A stretch of 64,000 nt of DNA from Leisingera sp. M658 (GTDB lineage Bacteria; Pseudomonadota; Alphaproteobacteria; Rhodobacterales; Rhodobacteraceae). The position numbers and the translations under genes were made by a program. Shown piece by piece: positions 59,796 to 64,000 of the stretch. Numbering within the stretch: the first letter of the stretch is position 1; each line of letters opens with the position of its first letter. A model generated the notes under the pieces. It did not search any database and had not been told where the DNA came from. It worked only from the letters and a program-made list of their open reading frames with translations. The stretch spans positions 385,001 through 449,000 of the forward strand of contig NZ_CP083546.1 of the NCBI RefSeq assembly GCF_025144145.1, given 5' to 3'.

Positions 59796-60560
59796 ATGTC
59801 TCATATCTATTCCAACGAGTTTTACGATTACATTGACCAGGGCGCGCGATCTTCGGCGCAGGCGATGATTTCGGTGGTGCAGCCGCATCTGCACGCGGGC
59901 AGTGTGCTGGATCTGGGCAGCGGCCGCGGCGTTTGGCTGAGCGAATGGATCAAGGCCGGTGTGATGGATGTGGCCGGCGTTGATGGCGATTATGTAGATC
60001 GCGACCGGCTGGCTATCCCGCGTGAGCAGTTCCACGCTGCTGACCTGACCAAACCCTTTGATCTGAAACGCAAGTTCGATCTGGCGCAAAGCCTGGAAGT
60101 GGGTGAACATCTGCCTGAGGCGGCCTCGGAGCGGCTGGTGGATAGTCTGACCTGTCACGCCGACCGGGTTCTTTTCTCAGCCGCGGTGCCGGGGCAAGGG
60201 GGGGAATTTCACATCAACGAAAAGCCACTGTCATTCTGGCAGGAGATGTTTGCCGCGCGCGGCTTCTCTGCCTTTGACTTTGTCCGGCCCCAACTGAAGG
60301 ACATCGAGGGCGTCGAGCCTTGGTACCGCTATAACACCGTTCTATACGCCAATGCCGCTGGGCGAAAAAACCTGCCGCAGGCGGTGCTGGCATCGGAAGT
60401 CCCGGCCGGGCAGAACGTGCCGCTGGCTGGCAGCCTCGGCTGGCGGATGCGGAGGGGGATCGTCTCGTTGATGCCGCAGTCAGTGGTAACCAGAATTGCC
60501 CAGGGGCGCGCTGCGGTGCTGGCCCGCCGTGCACGCCGCCTGCAGGAGGCTGCTGGATGA
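59796..60560 (+). CDS. SAM-dependent methyltransferase
   Basis: The 254-residue protein has SAM-binding VLDLGSGRGVWLSEWI (motif I) and AQSLEVGEHLPEAASE (motif III/IV). The late part is an arginine-rich tail (RIAQGRAAVLARRARRL). Substrate unknown; its position in a surface-glycan operon suggests sugar or lipid-linked substrate methylation. It overlaps the next gene by four bases (ATGA). Confidence 0.85.
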   Translation: MSHIYSNEFYDYIDQGARSSAQAMISVVQPHLHAGSVLDLGSGRGVWLSEWIKAGVMDVAGVDGDYVDRDRLAIPREQFHAADLTKPFDLKRKFDLAQSLEVGEHLPEAASERLVDSLTCHADRVLFSAAVPGQGGEFHINEKPLSFWQEMFAARGFSAFDFVRPQLKDIEGVEPWYRYNTVLYANAAGRKNLPQAVLASEVPAGQNVPLAGSLGWRMRRGIVSLMPQSVVTRIAQGRAAVLARRARRLQEAAG

Positions 60561-62029
60561 CATTTGCCACCGCCGGCAGCACTGCTACGGGGCGACCTGC
60601 AGTGCCGCAATTGCTGGTAACAGTTGCTGCGGTTTTTGCCCTGATGCTGTTGGCCGCGCTGTTCCAACTGCATGATCCAATGATCCGGCATGACGACTAT
60701 CCGGCGCTGCTGGCGGACCCATCATTGTTCTATTCCAAAACTCTGACCGAAGGACGTTGGGTCAACTATCTGTGGCATTTGCGCGGCGTAGTGACGCCGG
60801 CCTGGGTTAACTTCCTGACCTACCACCTGCTGTGGGCGATCTATCTGGGCTGTCTGGTGCATAATGCTCTTGGCCGGCAAACTGAGGTCTGGCAGCGGGT
60901 GATGGTAGCGTTGATTGCCGGGTTGTGTCTGCCATCGGTGCTGATCTCGCTGTGGTTTAACACATTGATCCCGGGGCTGGCGATTCTGGCGCTCTATGGC
61001 TGGCTTGCCACCCGGCTGAGCGAGCGGGCGTGCCGCTGGCTGATGCTGGTCTTTGTTCCGGCGGCGCTGATGTCTTATACGACCTACCCGTTTTTGATCC
61101 TCGCGATGAGCCTGACTCGCGCTGATGCCGCACGTTCGGCGAAGGACCTGGCGGGTTTGCTGGTGCTGTTCATTGCCAGCTTTGCCCTGGGTATGCTGGC
61201 AATCTATGCGCTGAACTATGCCGAACACGGGGTGTTCGGCGTGCCGATGGCAGACTGGCGCAATCCCAGCCCTGCGACGGATCTGGCCTCGGCATTGAAA
61301 AATTCCAAACTGGCCGCGGATTTCCTGGTGAACCTGGTGCTGAAAGGCGGTTACAGCATCACCGGGCTGGCGCTGCTGCAAACTGCGGTGCTTGGCTGTG
61401 CCGTGTGGGCCGTGTGGAGCCGGGATAAATGGCGGGCGCTGTACATGCTGTCCGGGGCCGGGCTGGGGCTGGCGCTGATCTGCCTGCAGGTTATTCGCAG
61501 CGGCATCGACATGCCGGTGCGGTCCGGCGGGTTTCTGTGGGCATTTGGCGCAATCTTTGTCGGCTTGTTCGCGCTTCAGCTGCGTGACAGCGGGCGGGCC
61601 CGGCTGAGCCGCAACCTGCTGTTTGGCTTCACGGCCCTGTATGTGATCTTTGCCGGGCTGACTCACTATTTCTCTACTGAATGGAACCGCCTGAGCCGGC
61701 ACATGGCGGCAGATCTGGGCGGCGGCGAAGGGACGGTCTATGTCACAGGCACCTATCTGTCCCTGGAAGCGGCCAACAAGTCCGACCTGCAAAAGGATCA
61801 GTCGGTCGAATTCCGGCTGAATTACCTGACGGGGCGGGAGATCGTGATGTGCGAAAGCCGGCCTGAAGCCTGTGCCGGCCTGCCCGAGGAGTTGCGCGGC
61901 GGCTTGCTGGACGGCAGGGGCTTTGAAGTGCGCCATATCGATGGCGGTTCGGTTCTGATGCTGTCGCCCAAGGCGCTGCGGGAAGGCAAGCTGGAGGCGG
62001 CCCGGAAAAACCGCCAGGCTGACGAATAA
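60557..62029 (+). CDS. GtrII-like membrane glucosyltransferase
   Basis: The 490-residue protein has about eleven hydrophobic helices, beginning after residue 15. The D-D (HDDYPALLADPSLFYS) and a loop with LTEGRWVNYLWHLRG match the Gtr type II glucosyltransferase (PF14264) family. A C-terminal soluble part of about 110 residues (SRHMAADLGGGEGTVYVT) lies in the periplasm. It would transfer the flipped sugar onto the surface polysaccharide. It is the last gene of the operon. Confidence 0.82.
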   Translation: MTFATAGSTATGRPAVPQLLVTVAAVFALMLLAALFQLHDPMIRHDDYPALLADPSLFYSKTLTEGRWVNYLWHLRGVVTPAWVNFLTYHLLWAIYLGCLVHNALGRQTEVWQRVMVALIAGLCLPSVLISLWFNTLIPGLAILALYGWLATRLSERACRWLMLVFVPAALMSYTTYPFLILAMSLTRADAARSAKDLAGLLVLFIASFALGMLAIYALNYAEHGVFGVPMADWRNPSPATDLASALKNSKLAADFLVNLVLKGGYSITGLALLQTAVLGCAVWAVWSRDKWRALYMLSGAGLGLALICLQVIRSGIDMPVRSGGFLWAFGAIFVGLFALQLRDSGRARLSRNLLFGFTALYVIFAGLTHYFSTEWNRLSRHMAADLGGGEGTVYVTGTYLSLEAANKSDLQKDQSVEFRLNYLTGREIVMCESRPEACAGLPEELRGGLLDGRGFEVRHIDGGSVLMLSPKALREGKLEAARKNRQADE

Positions 62030-62049
62030 CGCCGGGCACTGGCCCGGCG
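62030..62049. terminator. Short hairpin after the gtr-type operon
   Basis: CGCCGGGC and GCCCGGCG (62030-62037 and 62042-62049) form an 8-bp stem one base after the stop codon. There is no T-run, so termination is uncertain. Confidence 0.35.
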
Positions 62050-62075
62050 GTATGATCCGGCGGTTCGGGGCTGCC

Positions 62076-62930
62076 TTAGAAATCGAGGCCCAGATCCAGG
62101 GTGCGCGCCGAATGGGTAAGCGCGCCGGAGGAAATGTAATCAACCCCGGTGGCAGCCACCTCGGCAATGCGGTCGAGACGCATGTTGCCGGAGGCCTCGG
62201 TCACCACCTTGCCCTTGGCGATCTCCACGGCTTTGACCAGAGTCGGGGTGTCCATGTTGTCCAGAAGCACAACATCGGCACCGCCGGTGGCGATGACTTC
62301 GGTCAGCTGGTCCAGTGTATCGACCTCGATTTCCACCTTCATCATGTGGCTGACGCTGGATTTGGCGGCGTCCAGAACGGCGCGCACCCCGCCAGCTGCG
62401 GCGATGTGGTTGTCCTTGATCAGGATGGCATCCGACAGGCCGAACCGGTGGTTGTAGCCGCCGCCGTGCAGCACTGCCTGCTTCTCGGCGATGCGCAGCC
62501 CAGGCGTGGTCTTGCGGGTGCAGGTGATGCGGGTGGCGGTGCCTTTGGTTTCGACGGCAAAGGCCGCTGTCAGCGTGGCAATGCCGGTCAGCCGTCCGGC
62601 AAAGTTCAGCGCCACACGCTCGCCCGACAGGATAGAGGCGGCTGAGCCGTCGATGGTCATCAGCGTGTCGCCCTTGCGGCATGGGCTGCCGTCGGGCAGG
62701 AGTGTTTCCACCTTGAGCCCGGCATCCACCAGGTGAAAGGCGATGCGGGCGATCTGCATGCCGGAGACCACGCCGTCCTCGCGGGCGTTCAGCCGGGCGG
62801 TATAGGCGGCGGTGGCCGGGATCACAGCGCGGGTGGTGATGTCGCCGTTCTGGCCCAGGTCTTCCATCAGCGCTGCACGCACCATCGGTTCCAGGATCAA
62901 GTCGGGCAGGGTGGCGAATTGGGTGCTCAT
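62076..62930 (-). CDS. nadC: Nicotinate-nucleotide pyrophosphorylase
   Basis: The 284-residue enzyme converts quinolinate and PRPP to nicotinate mononucleotide. ALMEDLGQNGDITTRAVI, ITCTRKTTPGLRIAEKQAV (active-site Arg/Lys), HRFGLSDAILIKDNHI and VLLDNMDTPTLVKAV match QPRTase. The ATG at 62930 starts MSTQFATLPDL. It follows nadB by 10 bases. Confidence 0.96.
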   Translation of the reverse strand: MSTQFATLPDLILEPMVRAALMEDLGQNGDITTRAVIPATAAYTARLNAREDGVVSGMQIARIAFHLVDAGLKVETLLPDGSPCRKGDTLMTIDGSAASILSGERVALNFAGRLTGIATLTAAFAVETKGTATRITCTRKTTPGLRIAEKQAVLHGGGYNHRFGLSDAILIKDNHIAAAGGVRAVLDAAKSSVSHMMKVEIEVDTLDQLTEVIATGGADVVLLDNMDTPTLVKAVEIAKGKVVTEASGNMRLDRIAEVAATGVDYISSGALTHSARTLDLGLDF

Positions 62931-62940
62931 GTCGGCTCCT

Positions 62941-64000
62941 TCACGGCCGGGGGGCAATCCGGTCACGGATCGCCATGGCCTCGTCCAGGGTGATGCGGGT
63001 GCGATGTGCCTGCGCGGGATCGGCTGTGGGGAAATCGTCGCGGAAATGACCGCCCCGGCTTTCCTCGCGCTGAAGCGCAGCGGCTGTGATCAGCGTGGCG
63101 GTAGCGCACATATTGGCGAAATTCTCGTCCGCGGCCTGCCCGGCTTCGAGCCGGGCAATGGCTGCCAGCGCCTGTTTCAGGCCTTGGGCGGTCCGGCGCA
63201 CGCCGGCATGAGCTGTCATGGTTTCCCGCAGGTGTTTGACTGCTGCGGCGTCCAGGTCCTGCCCGCCCGGCGGGAAGCTAGGGTGGATCTCATCCACATT
63301 TACGGGGGTATCCAGCGACGCGATGTCCTGAACTGCGTTGCGGGCATAGACCAGCGCTTCCAGCAACCCGTTAGAGGCCAGACGATTGGCGCCATGCAGG
63401 CCGGTGGAGGAGGCCTCGCCGCAGACCCAGAGGTCTTTCAGGCTGCTGCGGCCCTGCATGTCGGCCTCGACCCCGCCCATGTGGTAATGTGCGGCGACGG
63501 CAACCGGGATCGGGTTTTGCACCGGGTCGATGCCGGCACGGGCGCAGGTTTCTGCGACCGTGGGGTAACGGGTCAGCACCTCGGCGCCGAGCGCTTCGGT
63601 GGTGTCAAGCATCGGGCGGCGGCCGCCTTGGGTTTCGGCAAAAATCGCCCGTGCAACGATGTCGCGGGGAGCCAGTTCGGCGTCCGGGTGCTCAGCTAGC
63701 ATGAAGCGTTCACCATTCGCGTTGATCAGCACCGCGCCTTCGCCGCGCAGGGCCTCGGTCGCCAGCGGGGCGGGGTCTTCGCCGATGTCGAATGCGGTGG
63801 GGTGGAATTGCACAAACTCCGGGTCGGCAATGCGGGCGCCGGCGCGGGCGGCAAAACCGATCACCTGGCCGCGGATGCGGGGCGGGTTGGTGGTATGGGC
63901 ATAAAGCCCGCCGGAGCCGCCGCCGGCCAGCAGCACGCCGGGGCATTTGATCAGCACCGGGGCAGAAGGCGTATCGGCGCGGGTGATCCAGATGCCGGTG
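62941..64000 (-). CDS. nadB: L-aspartate oxidase, C-terminal part
   Basis: The gene continues beyond base 64000. The visible 352 residues start TGIWITRAD and include LLAGGGSGGLYAHTTNP, PEFVQFHPTAFDI (substrate-binding His) and HYHMGGVEADMQGRS with ASTGLHGANRLASNGLLEAL. The last third is the helical domain. NadB oxidises L-aspartate to iminoaspartate with FAD. It is in one operon with nadC. Confidence 0.95.
   Translation of the reverse strand, partial: TGIWITRADTPSAPVLIKCPGVLLAGGGSGGLYAHTTNPPRIRGQVIGFAARAGARIADPEFVQFHPTAFDIGEDPAPLATEALRGEGAVLINANGERFMLAEHPDAELAPRDIVARAIFAETQGGRRPMLDTTEALGAEVLTRYPTVAETCARAGIDPVQNPIPVAVAAHYHMGGVEADMQGRSSLKDLWVCGEASSTGLHGANRLASNGLLEALVYARNAVQDIASLDTPVNVDEIHPSFPPGGQDLDAAAVKHLRETMTAHAGVRRTAQGLKQALAAIARLEAGQAADENFANMCATATLITAAALQREESRGGHFRDDFPTADPAQAHRTRITLDEAMAIRDRIAPRP

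Overview
The window is GC-rich, densely coded DNA from an alphaproteobacterium. Gene content, protein style and gene order point to the Roseobacter group of the Rhodobacteraceae (soeABC-pta-tauE-xsc-tauR order, Tpa, a TTAA-N7-TTAAC CtrA-type site, Nth/RppH/Map/NadBC protein sequences). This assignment is inference from protein recognition. I see no rRNA, tRNA, CRISPR array, transposase or phage genes, so the window reads as chromosomal backbone with accessory metabolic islands.

Layout. 1-9.5 kb: rsmD tail, a LysR regulator, an OmpA-domain protein, a frameshifted peroxidase-related gene, a GNAT, a CinA-N-type protein, sfsA, an MscS channel, map, a HAD phosphatase, a small lipoprotein, a NIPSNAP protein and a decayed ABM-type gene. 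9.6-26.4 kb: fadH, rppH, a secreted protein whose signal peptide carries an in-frame palindromic insertion, a DMT transporter divergent from a MarR regulator with two operator boxes, a PfkB kinase, nth, an Ada-like AraC-MGMT fusion, a WYL-type regulator, an OmpA lipoprotein, an FMN reductase, a MaoC/HTD2-like dehydratase, a divergent pair encoding the two halves of MnmC, a second DMT transporter, a lytic transglycosylase and dapA. 26.5-27.9 kb: an ECF41-type sigma factor with its AhpD/CMD partner and a matching promoter.

27.9-41.4 kb is a complete taurine/sulfoacetaldehyde dissimilation block. Tpa makes sulfoacetaldehyde from taurine, Xsc cleaves it to acetyl phosphate and sulfite, Pta makes acetyl-CoA, SoeABC oxidises sulfite at the membrane, and TauE probably exports the sulfur anion. 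The MocR-type regulator TauR lies upstream, and repeated CTGGMCYTAA boxes precede tauR, xsc and tpa. Divergent from tpa is a possible second pathway (BKACE, class III aminotransferase, then a DsbA-like protein and a cysteine-desulfhydrase-family PLP lyase). 45.8-49.8 kb: zwf-edd-eda, the Entner-Doudoroff operon.

50.1-54 kb holds a five-gene operon (two DUF4178 proteins, a 52-residue membrane peptide, a DUF350 membrane protein, and a membrane-anchored spermidine-synthase-like enzyme). It is the best candidate for a poorly described system. 54-58.2 kb: a CaiB-type CoA transferase and an XRE regulator divergent from a CocE-type hydrolase. 58.2-62 kb: a Gtr-type surface-glycan modification operon behind CtrA-like sites. 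The window ends in nadC and a truncated nadB.

A recurring theme is small palindromic repeats. At least four multi-hairpin elements share CTCCCG(C)CC and (G)CCCGTTGGG blocks but carry different hairpin arms. One of them has replaced the 3' end of a gene, and a separate 90-bp palindromic element sits in frame inside a signal peptide.
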